Assembly: GCA_028825445.1 (NCBI GenBank) | Contig: JAPKAD010000004.1 | Coordinates: 1-64,000 of the forward strand | DNA: 64,000 nucleotides | Source of the DNA: Octadecabacter sp. | GTDB taxonomy: Bacteria > Pseudomonadota > Alphaproteobacteria > Rhodobacterales > Rhodobacteraceae | Direction of reading: 5' to 3' | Shown here: positions 43,538 through 52,097 of the stretch, one piece after another | How the letters are laid out: the number at the start of each line of letters is the position of its first letter | Position numbering within the stretch: the stretch's first letter is position 1 | The notes under the pieces: generated by a model | The model's database searches: none | The model's input: only the letters and a program-made list of their open reading frames with translations | Told to the model about the DNA's origin: nothing | Program-made: the position numbers and the translations under genes

Positions 43538-44249
43538 CTTTTATTAACTTAATTACTAATTTCTTAACTTAATTGAATTATACTTAGATAGCCCACTAGC
43601 TTTAAAAGTGTAACCGTCTGGTGATCATATAGGAGGAAACAATTCTTCCAATATACCTCGTTTAAAGTTGATTCCTAAGTAAACGGTCGATGCCCAGCTT
43701 GTAACAAACATTAGAATAGCAAAATTTGATTCACACTCTACCCATAAGTGATCAGGTTTCAAAAATTACTTTATTTTAGGTATTTTTTAACAAAATTAAA
43801 AAAATTAATAAGCTTATTTTTGTATATATTGTTAAACGAAACTTTTACATTTTTGCAATTTATTTAACTCCTAACCCAAGCAAGTTCTTTTATTTGACAG
43901 CACAACTCTAGAAATAATTTTCTAAATATCATTAATTGGATCTTGGCGAATAGATATCGTGGCGAATTTTGGACAGCACTAAGTGACACAGTCCTTTAAA
44001 TTAAATGAATGTTTCATATTATCAAAAGCTTGCACGAGCCTACCACACTCGTAGCAGAGGGTTTCAATCGTTTAAGCAATTTTTGTCTTGGCAAATACGA
44101 TGTGGAACGCACACAATCGATACCCCGTTAGATAACGACACCTTGACCTACACACATGTTTATAAAGCTGCTATTTCATCGTTAGAAATATACTGTAGCA
44201 TGTTGGTTGAACGCCTCTTTTGGGCACCAACGCGCGTTAAAGGAATAAA
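43538..44249. other. A+T-rich region after tRNA-Lys, no recognisable gene
   Basis: About 710 nt of clearly A+T-rich DNA right after a tRNA 3' end, a common landing place for elements. I find no integrase, no second copy of the tRNA end, and no protein-like frame. One 82-codon frame (44005-44253) runs into nrnC without a ribosome-binding site and does not look real. The nrnC-kdsD-lpt promoter must be in the right part. Confidence 0.55.
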
Positions 44250-44861
44250 ATGACAAACCACCTTTATCAGAATGATTTGCCAGACGGTCTCGATCTTGGC
44301 GCTGTTGTGGCGATTGATTGTGAAACGATGGGCCTTAACCCACATCGCGATCGATTGTGCCTTGTTCAGCTTAGCGGTGGCGATGGCAACTGCCACCTCA
44401 TTCAGGTTGCAGTTGGCCAGACCAAGGCGCCTAATCTTTGTAAAATTCTTGCTGACCCAAAGGTGCTAAAATTGTTTCACTTTGGCCGCTTCGACATTTC
44501 TGCTATGCTCAACGCTTTTGGGACTGTAACGACCCCAGTCTACTGCACCAAAATCGCCAGTAAACTAATCAGAACCTACACGGACCGTCACGGACTAAAA
44601 AACCTTTTGCAAGAATTTTTACGCGTCGATATTTCTAAGTTTCAACAACAAAGCGATTGGGGCGCAGATAAACTTTCCAAAGCGCAACTTGATTATGCCG
44701 CATCAGACGTTTTATATCTTCATCAGTTACGTGATGCTCTGAACATCCGTCTGGCACGGGAATTGCGCACGGACATGGCTCAAGCTTGCTTTGACTTTCT
44801 GCCAATGCGCGCACAGCTTGATCTAGCAGGCTGGCCGGAACAGGATATTTTTTCTCACTGA
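44250..44861 (+). CDS. nrnC: NrnC-type 3'-5' exoribonuclease (RNase D-like, nanoRNase)
   Basis: A 203-residue DEDDy exonuclease consisting of the nuclease domain alone. Catalytic residues are Asp23 and Glu25 (AIDCETMGL), Asp82 (HFGRFDIS), Tyr149 and Asp153 (YAASDVLYLH). RNase D proper is about twice as long with HRDC domains; alphaproteobacteria use the short NrnC, described from Bartonella and related genera as a ring-forming enzyme that degrades dinucleotides in place of Orn. I therefore favour NrnC. The stop overlaps kdsD (TGATG), placing it at the head of the Kdo/LPS-transport operon, as I recall from other roseobacters. Confidence 0.87.
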   Translation: MTNHLYQNDLPDGLDLGAVVAIDCETMGLNPHRDRLCLVQLSGGDGNCHLIQVAVGQTKAPNLCKILADPKVLKLFHFGRFDISAMLNAFGTVTTPVYCTKIASKLIRTYTDRHGLKNLLQEFLRVDISKFQQQSDWGADKLSKAQLDYAASDVLYLHQLRDALNIRLARELRTDMAQACFDFLPMRAQLDLAGWPEQDIFSH

Positions 44862-45829
44862 TGACCCATAATCTCAAATTCATAGAGACTGCCCGCCGCG
44901 TGATCCGCGCTGAAGCAGACGCCCTAATTACATTAGCCAATGCTATAGATGAAAGTCTTTCTGATGCAGTCGACTTGATCCTGAATGCCAAGGGTCGGAT
45001 CATCATTTCAGGTATTGGAAAATCTGGCCACATTGCCCGTAAAATAGCAGCAACCTTAGCCAGTACGGGGACGCCTGCGCATTTTGTTCACCCTGCAGAA
45101 GCATCGCACGGCGATCTTGGTATGGTTACCCGCGGTGATGTGGTCCTGGCGATCAGCAATTCTGGCGAAGCGCCTGAGCTTGCAAATCTCATCGCCTACA
45201 CCCAACGGTTCGCCATTCCTTTGATCGGTATGACCAGCTGGGCCAAAAGCTCACTCGCATTACAATCCGACATAGTTCTGTTAATGCCAAGACTGCCAGA
45301 AGCTTGCGGCACAGGTGTGGTGCCAACTATATCCACTACGATGACACTGGCATTGGGTGATGCTCTTTGCGTTGCGATCATGGAACATCGAGCATTCACA
45401 CCTGACAACTTCCGTGACTTTCATCCAGGAGGTAAACTTGGTGCACAACTTTCACGTGTCGGCGATCTAATGCATAAGAACGATGCTATCCCGTTGGTTG
45501 GGGAAAAGACCCCAATGAGTAATGCCCTGCTGACAATCAGTCAAAAGGGATTCGGTGTGGTTGGTGTTCTCAATGACAATGGCTACCTTTCTGGAATCGT
45601 GACCGACGGTGACTTACGTCGAAATATGGCTGGATTGTTGGATCTGACTGCGGGCGAAGTGATGACACGTGCGCCAGGAACAATAAGTCCTACTTCCTTG
45701 GCTGAAGAGGCAGTAAACGTAATGAATGAACGTAAGATTACCTGTCTGTTTGTGGTTGATCCTAAAGATTCACTTAAAGTTTCTGGTATTCTACACATTC
45801 ACGACTGCCTGCGGGCGGGTATTGTGTGA
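44861..45829 (+). CDS. kdsD: D-arabinose-5-phosphate isomerase
   Basis: A 322-residue KpsF/GutQ-family enzyme converting ribulose-5-phosphate to arabinose-5-phosphate, the first step to Kdo. A SIS domain (about 30-180) with GRIIISGIGKSGHIARKIAATLASTGTPAHFVHPAEASHGDLG, written here in parts: GIGKSGH, TGTPAHF, EASHGDLG; then NSGEAPE and FHPGGKLGAQL. Two CBS domains (about 205-320) follow. It overlaps nrnC and lptC, so the order nrnC-kdsD-lptC-lptA-lptB is one unit. Kdo production links it with kdsB at 55-56 kb. Confidence 0.94.
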   Translation: MTHNLKFIETARRVIRAEADALITLANAIDESLSDAVDLILNAKGRIIISGIGKSGHIARKIAATLASTGTPAHFVHPAEASHGDLGMVTRGDVVLAISNSGEAPELANLIAYTQRFAIPLIGMTSWAKSSLALQSDIVLLMPRLPEACGTGVVPTISTTMTLALGDALCVAIMEHRAFTPDNFRDFHPGGKLGAQLSRVGDLMHKNDAIPLVGEKTPMSNALLTISQKGFGVVGVLNDNGYLSGIVTDGDLRRNMAGLLDLTAGEVMTRAPGTISPTSLAEEAVNVMNERKITCLFVVDPKDSLKVSGILHIHDCLRAGIV

Positions 45830-46416
45830 CAATGGAAAGCGACGACAATCTCTACTCTCAATTTGTCGGTTTTCTAAAAATCATACTGCCATTAGCGGCA
45901 TTGGCACTGATGTCGACAGTATTCTTGTTCGCGCGCACGCCTACACAAGAAAGCTCAATCTCACACGCTGATATCGAAGAAATTGCACGTGAACCGCGCC
46001 TGTCAGGGGCGCGAATTTCTGGCGTCACAGATGATGGATCTGTGATTGAAATTACGGCCCAAACTATGCGGCCCAACGGCAATAATTGGTTGGTTAAAAC
46101 AATATATGCTTCAATTGATGCGGTTGACGGAGTCAATATTAACATACGAGCCAGTCAAGGTGAAATTAACAATACAACACGGATTGCGCGACTTACTGGA
46201 CTAGCCCGCATCGAAACCTCAGATGGATATGAGATGGAAACCGCAGGCATCGTCACGAATCTTACGACAGGACGAATTTTCTCTGATGGCGCCTTAGAAG
46301 TTCAAGCACCTTATGGTTTCCTGACAGCAGGCCAAATGATCATCGAAACTCCCAACGGGGGCAGCGGCCAAGTGATGCTTTTCCAAAACGGCGTTCGGCT
46401 GGTATACACCCCATAG
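45826..46416 (+). CDS. lptC: LPS export protein LptC
   Basis: A 196-residue bitopic protein: short cytoplasmic N-terminus, one transmembrane helix (about 17-34), then a periplasmic beta-jellyroll of the OstA/LptC type that hands LPS from LptFG to LptA. Sequence conservation in the family is low; identity rests on size, the anchor, the repeated short strands (ARISGVTDDGSVIEITAQTM, RIARLTGLARIETSDGYEM) and the place between kdsD and lptA. GTG 45826 overlaps the kdsD stop; ATG 45832 is an alternative start. Confidence 0.85.
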   Translation: MTMESDDNLYSQFVGFLKIILPLAALALMSTVFLFARTPTQESSISHADIEEIAREPRLSGARISGVTDDGSVIEITAQTMRPNGNNWLVKTIYASIDAVDGVNINIRASQGEINNTTRIARLTGLARIETSDGYEMETAGIVTNLTTGRIFSDGALEVQAPYGFLTAGQMIIETPNGGSGQVMLFQNGVRLVYTP

Positions 46417-46433
46417 AAATAGGATAATTTGAC

Positions 46434-46922
46434 GTGACAATTTTTAAAACTGCTTTGTTCTGCGTGGCCCTGATCTGTGCCACCCCTGTGTTAGCCCAAA
46501 CCAATATCAACTTTGGTACGATTACCGCTGACCCAACTATGCCGGTAGAAATCACAGCTGATAGCCTCAGCATTGATCAAGCGACCGGTACAGCCATCTT
46601 CATCGGTAGTGTTATTGTTGGCCAAGGTGATTTGCGATTAAGCGCTGCACGGGTGCAAGTTATTTATAACGATAAATCTGGTGATATCAGCCGCCTGTCT
46701 GCTAGCGGTGACGTTACCTTCCTGACTGCGAACGAAGCCGCTGAATCGTCTACAGCTGAATATAATCTTGATACCAGTACATTAGTGTTGCGGGGCGATG
46801 TACTGTTGACCCAAGGCGCCGGCGCAATCTCTTCTGATACTATGCGCGTAGACTTGTCCGATGGCAGCGCACAAATGGAAGGTCATGTGCGCACAATATT
46901 TAACCAAGGAAGCAACAGATGA
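46434..46922 (+). CDS. lptA: LPS transport periplasmic protein LptA
   Basis: A 162-residue periplasmic bridge protein of the OstA-like fold. It has a signal peptide (about 1-20, ending VLAQT), then PVEITADSLSIDQATGTAIFIGSV, the hallmark entry of LptA, and repeated strands VQVIYNDKSGDISRLSASGDV. It should stack head-to-tail to carry LPS across the periplasm. GTG start at 46434 with AGGATAA before it. The stop overlaps lptB by 4 nt. Confidence 0.92.
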   Translation: MTIFKTALFCVALICATPVLAQTNINFGTITADPTMPVEITADSLSIDQATGTAIFIGSVIVGQGDLRLSAARVQVIYNDKSGDISRLSASGDVTFLTANEAAESSTAEYNLDTSTLVLRGDVLLTQGAGAISSDTMRVDLSDGSAQMEGHVRTIFNQGSNR

Positions 46923-47683
46923 TCAAATCTGATCATGGCCTCACGGTTACAGATGGCGATGTCGGCTTGAAAGTCGTCAACCTGCGTAAAAGCTACCAAA
47001 AACGAATGGTAATTCGTGATGTCAGCCTTAAACTGGGTCCAGGCGAAGTTGTTGCTTTACTGGGACCAAATGGATCTGGCAAAACCACTTGTTTCTACGC
47101 AATAGCAGGACTTGTGACACCCGAAGCCGGCAATGTTATTGTCGATGGGCGCGATGTCACAGCACTGCCGATGTATCGTCGTGCAAAACTCGGCATCGGG
47201 TACCTGCCACAAGAAATGTCTATTTTTCGTGGCTTGAACGTCGAGGATAACATTCTTGCGATTCTTGAAATTACCGAGCCCGACCGCATTCGTCGTCGCG
47301 AACGGCTTGAGGAATTATTGTCTGAATTTTCGATCGAACATTTGCGTCGTGCGCCCGCGATAGCCTTATCTGGTGGTGAACGCAGACGTGCAGAAATTGC
47401 CCGATGTCTGGCAGCTGAGCCTAAATATATTCTGTTAGATGAACCATTCGCCGGCGTTGATCCAATTGCAGTGGATGAAATTCGCCATCTCACAGCAGAC
47501 TTAAAACACCGTGGTATTGGCGTGTTAATTACTGACCATAACGTACAGGAAACACTACAAATTGTAGACCGTGCCTACGTTTTGCATGAAGGCAAAATTC
47601 TAATGTCTGGCACAACGGCCGAGGTCGTTCGCGATGAGAACGTGCGTCGCGTTTACCTTGGGAACACGTTCCGAGTCCCATGA
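46919..47683 (+). CDS. lptB: LPS export ABC transporter ATPase LptB
   Basis: A 254-residue cytoplasmic ATPase driving LPS extraction with LptFG. Walker A GPNGSGKTT (about 49-57), Q-loop GYLPQEMSIFRGL (typical LptB), signature LSGGERRRAEIARCLA, Walker B YILLDEPFAGVDPIAV and the H-loop ITDHNVQETL are present. It ends the nrnC-kdsD-lptCAB unit. In many alphaproteobacteria rpoN follows; here 214 nt without a gene lead directly to hpf. Confidence 0.96.
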   Translation: MIKSDHGLTVTDGDVGLKVVNLRKSYQKRMVIRDVSLKLGPGEVVALLGPNGSGKTTCFYAIAGLVTPEAGNVIVDGRDVTALPMYRRAKLGIGYLPQEMSIFRGLNVEDNILAILEITEPDRIRRRERLEELLSEFSIEHLRRAPAIALSGGERRRAEIARCLAAEPKYILLDEPFAGVDPIAVDEIRHLTADLKHRGIGVLITDHNVQETLQIVDRAYVLHEGKILMSGTTAEVVRDENVRRVYLGNTFRVP

Positions 47684-47897
47684 TCTTTTTACAGATGTCA
47701 TTGACAGCCGCCCCTCTTTTGTCGCCAAATACAATAGATGACAGAACATATTTCCAATAGAAACTGGTTTACGCCTTACAGGCGACAGTCACAAACAACC
47801 CACACCCTGCCATCACCCCTGACAATTTACGCGTAATTTAACGTAATCTTAATCGTTCTGACGCGAGAATTGCCTTTAACTTAATAAAGGAGACTAG

Positions 47898-48473
47898 ATG
47901 CATTATCAGATCACAGGAAAGCAAATCGATATTGGTGAAGCCCTACAAACACATGTACAAACTGAAATGGGCGAGGTTCTTAACAAATATGCCGGTCGTC
48001 CGACTGCCGCACATATCGTTTTTTCCAAAAGTGGACATGAATATGTTTGCGAAGCCGAAGTCCATCTTTCAACAGGTTTGACCGCACAAGCCAAAGGAAG
48101 AGGTACTGAAATATATGCAGCTTTTGATGGTGCTGCTGAAAAAATGGAGAAGCAGCTTCGGCGGTATAAGCGTCGCCTGAAAGACCACCATCGGAACCGA
48201 TCACAACCCGTTGAACTTTCTGATGCAGGCTCGTATATCCTCGCTGCGAACAATGAGTCGGATGATCAAGAACCGGACGGTGTAAATTCAATGATCGTGG
48301 CTGAGATGGAGACCAAAATCCCATCAATCTCCGTTGGAGAAGCAGTCATGCAAATGGAGATTGCTGATGTGCCAGTCCTTGTATTCCGCAATGAAGGGCA
48401 TAGCGGTATCAACGTTGTTTATCGCCGCGAAGACGGCAACATCGGTTGGATAGACCCGCGTAACACAGGCTAG
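47898..48473 (+). CDS. hpf: Ribosome hibernation-promoting factor, long form
   Basis: A 191-residue protein with an N-terminal HPF/RaiA domain (about 1-100; MHYQITGKQIDIGEALQ) that binds the 30S decoding centre, a variable linker, and a C-terminal dimerisation domain (about 130-190; VLVFRNEGHSGINVVYRREDG) that pairs ribosomes into 100S particles. AAAGGAG at 47886-47892 supports the ATG. It is followed after 29 nt by ptsN, a frequent pairing. A dedicated promoter probably lies in 47700-47880. Confidence 0.94.
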   Translation: MHYQITGKQIDIGEALQTHVQTEMGEVLNKYAGRPTAAHIVFSKSGHEYVCEAEVHLSTGLTAQAKGRGTEIYAAFDGAAEKMEKQLRRYKRRLKDHHRNRSQPVELSDAGSYILAANNESDDQEPDGVNSMIVAEMETKIPSISVGEAVMQMEIADVPVLVFRNEGHSGINVVYRREDGNIGWIDPRNTG

Positions 48474-48502
48474 TTTGGGTACCACCCGACGTGATTTGAA
48501 GC

Positions 48503-48967
48503 ATGACAATACGAGATATTCTTCCGGCAGCCGGAATTAAAGTGATTGCTGCAGCTAGTAGCAAAAAACGCATGTTCCATGACCTTGCTGACATGGCAGA
48601 AACTTGTTTTGGAATGGAGCAATCTATCGTGATTGATGCCCTTCTGGAGCGCGAAAGCCTTGGCCCCACTGGTGTGGGCCATGGCGTCGCCCTTCCTCAT
48701 GCACGGCTTCCAGGATTGCATCAGGTTTGCGGACTGTTTCTTCGGATGAAGAAACCACTGGATTTTGACTCAGTGGATCGCCTGCCTGTTGATCTTGTAT
48801 TTGCCCTCTTTGCCCCCGAGAAGGCTGGTGTAATCCACCTCAAAGCATTGGCACTCGTGTCGCGAACACTGCGCAACGAAGGCATCTGCAATAAATTACG
48901 AGCGAACGAGAATACCAACACAATTTATACGATTCTTACTGAAGCAAATGCGGCGCAAGTTGCATAA
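48503..48967 (+). CDS. ptsN: Nitrogen-PTS EIIA protein (EIIA-Ntr)
   Basis: A 154-residue regulatory phosphotransfer protein. The phospho-accepting His66 is in GVALPHARLPG, preceded by the usual LLERESLGPTGVGHG. It has no linked sugar permease domain; in the family it senses nitrogen/energy state through NPr and controls transport and stress functions. It pairs with hpf and ends 10 nt from the convergent sulfotransferase gene. rpoN, its usual neighbour, is not in this window. Confidence 0.95.
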   Translation: MTIRDILPAAGIKVIAAASSKKRMFHDLADMAETCFGMEQSIVIDALLERESLGPTGVGHGVALPHARLPGLHQVCGLFLRMKKPLDFDSVDRLPVDLVFALFAPEKAGVIHLKALALVSRTLRNEGICNKLRANENTNTIYTILTEANAAQVA

Positions 48968-48977
48968 TTTCAACAAA

Positions 48978-50399
48978 CTATGCGTAAGATCCAAACCCAA
49001 ACGTTACATAATCACGTTGGTAAACATCGTGGACTGCAGCCTCTACCTCATCGTCATAAATTTTTTGCAGCAACGCTATATACGGATCTGATGCTTCCTC
49101 AGTCTGTGGTATTATTGTAATGCCAATCTGCGCCGCCAATATCGAAAAGTCTTCTTTCAGCCGGTCTTCACGCAGGATTAGATCCGGCGATGCAAATTTT
49201 GCAAACCCCTGTACTAATTGTGATTGTGTTGACCAATGCGCATCAACACGAACAACCGTTTGTGATGCAATATTTAATTTTACAAACTTTAAAAATACAA
49301 GAAACGCAGCGCGGTGTTCTGTTGAAGTGTATGCTTGATCAGGATATTTAGCAGGAACAATCAACTTAAAATGGTTACAAAGAATAGCCCGAATCTCAGG
49401 GAAACTTCCCTCACCTGTAGATAATATTTTACTACAAAATGCAGCATGCGCACGGGCAACCGGATGGCGCACAACCGTAAAACAACGATGCCCAGGACGT
49501 TGCCGTTTCCAGTGACGTAGGGTTTTTTGGGTGAAATTTGACAACAAATCTTTGGGTCGCACACCATCAAGCTCCGCCAACCACGCAAGCACAACTGCAA
49601 CAGGACCAGATTTAATTGGCAGGTACATGAGCGGTGAACTAGCTGCGGCAAAATAGCTTGGAACTAATGGCCCACGACGGGGCTCAAAGTTTGGCGTTCG
49701 GCTTAAATTAAACAGGTCTAACTGAGCAAGAGCCACTTTCATTTCACCAAAGTTCTTGACCTTGTCAGATAGCGCACTGGGATTTTGTTTTTTTAATGAT
49801 GTATCAAGCGATTTTAGCCGTTCATCGACACCAATAAATTCCGCAAGTCCGTTAATAACATCAACATCCTGAAGGTCTTCATAGTCTACGTAAAACGCCA
49901 CCTGTCCAGCCTTCTGCAACGTGTTGAGAAGACGCACCTGAAACGCCTGTAATTTTGTGATGTGTTTATAGAATTCAGCCGCGTTGAACGTTACAGTATC
50001 ATCGCGCAAGCGTTTTAAATTTGTCAGTTTCCACTGCCCAGTCGCATTTGCAATTTTCCAGCTTACATAGCTTTCAACCGGATTACGCGTAAGAATGATC
50101 TTAGCGCAACCGCGATCTCCCATTACAGTGTCAAACACCCGTGGGTCGTGATCGTTAAAATATCGAAATCCGTTTATTCCGTTAGCAACTCTAATTTTTG
50201 TAAGTAGATTTAACGGGTTTGCATTGCGGCTTTCTAGCGTCAAACCCAGTATCTCAGCTTGGTTAGGATAGCCAATGAAATAAGGATTGTACGCCTCACC
50301 ATGACAGGTCAGCCCATCAAATGCATTAAGATTAGTTTCCAGAAAATTAGACCCAGTGCGCATTTCCGAAAAAATAACAAAATAGTCAAAATTTCCCAT
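48978..50399 (-). CDS. Double-domain sulfotransferase (Stf0/NodH-like plus Sulfotransfer_2-like)
   Basis: A 473-residue protein with two sulfotransferase-like halves. The first (about 1-215) has the PAPS 5'-phosphate loop SEMRTGSNFLE at 11-21, GEAYNPYF and the 3'-phosphate motif KIILTRNPVESYVSWK with ATGQW after it, as in Stf0 enzymes. The second (about 290-470) has FTVVRHPVARAHAAF and VRVDAHWSTQ, typical of Sulfotransfer_2/HNK-1 enzymes, but I see no 5'-phosphate loop before it, so it may bind substrate or be inactive. It should transfer sulfate from PAPS to a glycan. It is 3 nt after the GT14 gene. In roseobacters such genes are often labelled nodH; a nodulation role is not implied. Confidence 0.8.
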   Translation of the reverse strand: MGNFDYFVIFSEMRTGSNFLETNLNAFDGLTCHGEAYNPYFIGYPNQAEILGLTLESRNANPLNLLTKIRVANGINGFRYFNDHDPRVFDTVMGDRGCAKIILTRNPVESYVSWKIANATGQWKLTNLKRLRDDTVTFNAAEFYKHITKLQAFQVRLLNTLQKAGQVAFYVDYEDLQDVDVINGLAEFIGVDERLKSLDTSLKKQNPSALSDKVKNFGEMKVALAQLDLFNLSRTPNFEPRRGPLVPSYFAAASSPLMYLPIKSGPVAVVLAWLAELDGVRPKDLLSNFTQKTLRHWKRQRPGHRCFTVVRHPVARAHAAFCSKILSTGEGSFPEIRAILCNHFKLIVPAKYPDQAYTSTEHRAAFLVFLKFVKLNIASQTVVRVDAHWSTQSQLVQGFAKFASPDLILREDRLKEDFSILAAQIGITIIPQTEEASDPYIALLQKIYDDEVEAAVHDVYQRDYVTFGFGSYA

Positions 50400-50402
50400 C
50401 TT

Positions 50403-52097
50403 CTAGCGTACCAGATAAGGTTTGTGCCGCAGACGACTTTGTGACTTTGGGCCAGTATTATTTGGAAAATTACCCATTAAATAAGGGTCCGTACCTTGGT
50501 TTTTCAGATTCTTTAAAAAATCACCAAAACCTGTTAGGTCCACCATTTTTGGGACTTCTGTGATACGTTTTAGGTTTTGGGCACCCATTTCATCTAGCAA
50601 CATTTGTAGCGCGTCCATTGGCTCTTCAATGAAATCAGCCAACGTCCAAATCCGAACACGGGCTTTGACCCAAATAGAGCGGAGCACGCTCAAATGCTCA
50701 CTTTCAATACGCTGTAATTCAGCCACGTCCAAGCAGATGTCTGAAAAATTCTGATTTGAATGAAATAACGGGATGGCCCATGCACCAGAGATTACGGAAA
50801 TTTGGGCGTTGGGGTCCTTGGCCAAGTCCCTACTGACAAGTTGGTTTGACATAGGACCAAATTGAAAACACTGACGTTCTCCACGCGTGTTCCAAATCAA
50901 ACTCACAAGAAAAGATTGCGTATGATGGTCGCGTAATTTCACACTATTGCTTAATGCCCCACTGAACGTCTTTTGCCGACCTTCAAACTCTACACGATCT
51001 TTAGCATACAGATGACCATGCACACGTGTACCCGTCATCTGCGTGAGCCAAGGCTCAAAATCTTCGAATAGTTCAGAAAAACCTTCGAATACAGAATATG
51101 ATGCAGACGTAAATCCATTTTCATGCCCAGATTTTGGCAGACGGCTTTGCATGAGCAAACCTGCACGCCCACGTGTGCGCCGTTCAGCCGCCTTTAAAAA
51201 GATCCGGTCGATTTTGCCAGGGTTTGGCTCTGTCACTTTAGTTAGATTTTTTTCATTCAAGAAGCTATCATAAAGCTTGTTCGCATGCGGCCAAGCTTTA
51301 CGCGCCACAAAACAATCAGAGCGCCGAAGCAATTGCACGTGATCATCATAAAAAACGTGTGGTTTACCCTGATAGTCGAACTTACTCAGCGTTAGAGAAC
51401 GGCTTTCAATACTTTGTGAATAGATCCGCACAAGCGTCTGAAAATAACTTTCATCCGGGATCCAGACCCACTTAAAATAACTATCGTAAACCGGGCGATT
51501 GGGATCTGTCAAAATGGCCGACAAAGTCTTGCGCGTGAGGCACCACCATTGCGAACCCATGTGCGGCACAATTCCCTTCGGACAGCTGCGATGGATCTTG
51601 AAACGGCGCTGAAAATTTACATAACGATTAAAAAATAGTCGATTATTACGCCATGAAAATGGAAAGTGCAGCGTGAAACGTTCAAAATCAAGGCCACCTT
51701 TAGTCCAAGGGACATCCGTCGTTTTGACACTTTCGATGAAATCCGTATCTGGGCGATTTTCCAAATAAGATTGCAAATCCTTAACCGGTCGCAATGGCAA
51801 ACAAGACCCAGACGCCAGATAGATGTGACGCACAGCTGCGAATTCATCCAACATCAAGTTTGATGCGGATTGCGATGCTGCAACAATGCCCCACGTGCCC
51901 CAATCACAACGGTGCCGCTGTGAAAACAAAACATCCGGCAACTCTGCAACGCTTTTTATTAAAGCATCATAGGCTATAGTTTTTACATTTTTATCGACAT
52001 GGATCACCACAGGACAACCGGCCTGAGACCAATGACGTATCACTTGTTCGGCACGATCAAATTCATTGTGCAACAACATGACGATACCAACCTTCAT
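50403..52097 (-). CDS. GT14-type beta-1,6-N-acetylglucosaminyltransferase with C-terminal DUF5927-like region
   Basis: A 564-residue protein. The N-terminal half (about 1-300) is a core-2/I-branching (family 14) glycosyltransferase: GIVMLLHNE at the start, VIHVDKN, the CDWGTWGIVAAS motif, YLASGSCLPLRP, FIES, MGSQWWCLTR and the acidic WIPDESYFQTL region with the catalytic Glu. The C-terminal 250 residues match, as far as I remember, the domain named DUF5927 in alphaproteobacterial relatives. It overlaps the next GT2 gene by 4 nt and precedes the sulfotransferase by 3 nt, so the three act together, probably on one surface glycan. The sugar specificity is inferred from the family only. Confidence 0.82.
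   Translation of the reverse strand: MKVGIVMLLHNEFDRAEQVIRHWSQAGCPVVIHVDKNVKTIAYDALIKSVAELPDVLFSQRHRCDWGTWGIVAASQSASNLMLDEFAAVRHIYLASGSCLPLRPVKDLQSYLENRPDTDFIESVKTTDVPWTKGGLDFERFTLHFPFSWRNNRLFFNRYVNFQRRFKIHRSCPKGIVPHMGSQWWCLTRKTLSAILTDPNRPVYDSYFKWVWIPDESYFQTLVRIYSQSIESRSLTLSKFDYQGKPHVFYDDHVQLLRRSDCFVARKAWPHANKLYDSFLNEKNLTKVTEPNPGKIDRIFLKAAERRTRGRAGLLMQSRLPKSGHENGFTSASYSVFEGFSELFEDFEPWLTQMTGTRVHGHLYAKDRVEFEGRQKTFSGALSNSVKLRDHHTQSFLVSLIWNTRGERQCFQFGPMSNQLVSRDLAKDPNAQISVISGAWAIPLFHSNQNFSDICLDVAELQRIESEHLSVLRSIWVKARVRIWTLADFIEEPMDALQMLLDEMGAQNLKRITEVPKMVDLTGFGDFLKNLKNQGTDPYLMGNFPNNTGPKSQSRLRHKPYLVR

Noticed and set aside
44005-44253. An 82-codon frame ending at the nrnC start
   Set aside because: The ATGA overlap with nrnC is tempting, but the sequence has no protein-like conservation pattern I can see and no ribosome-binding site.
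44250-44861. Annotation as full RNase D (rnd)
   Set aside because: The protein has only the DEDDy domain and no HRDC domains; NrnC fits better by size and lineage.
48978-50399. Nodulation protein NodH
   Set aside because: The similarity is to the sulfotransferase fold in general; no nod genes or symbiosis context are present.
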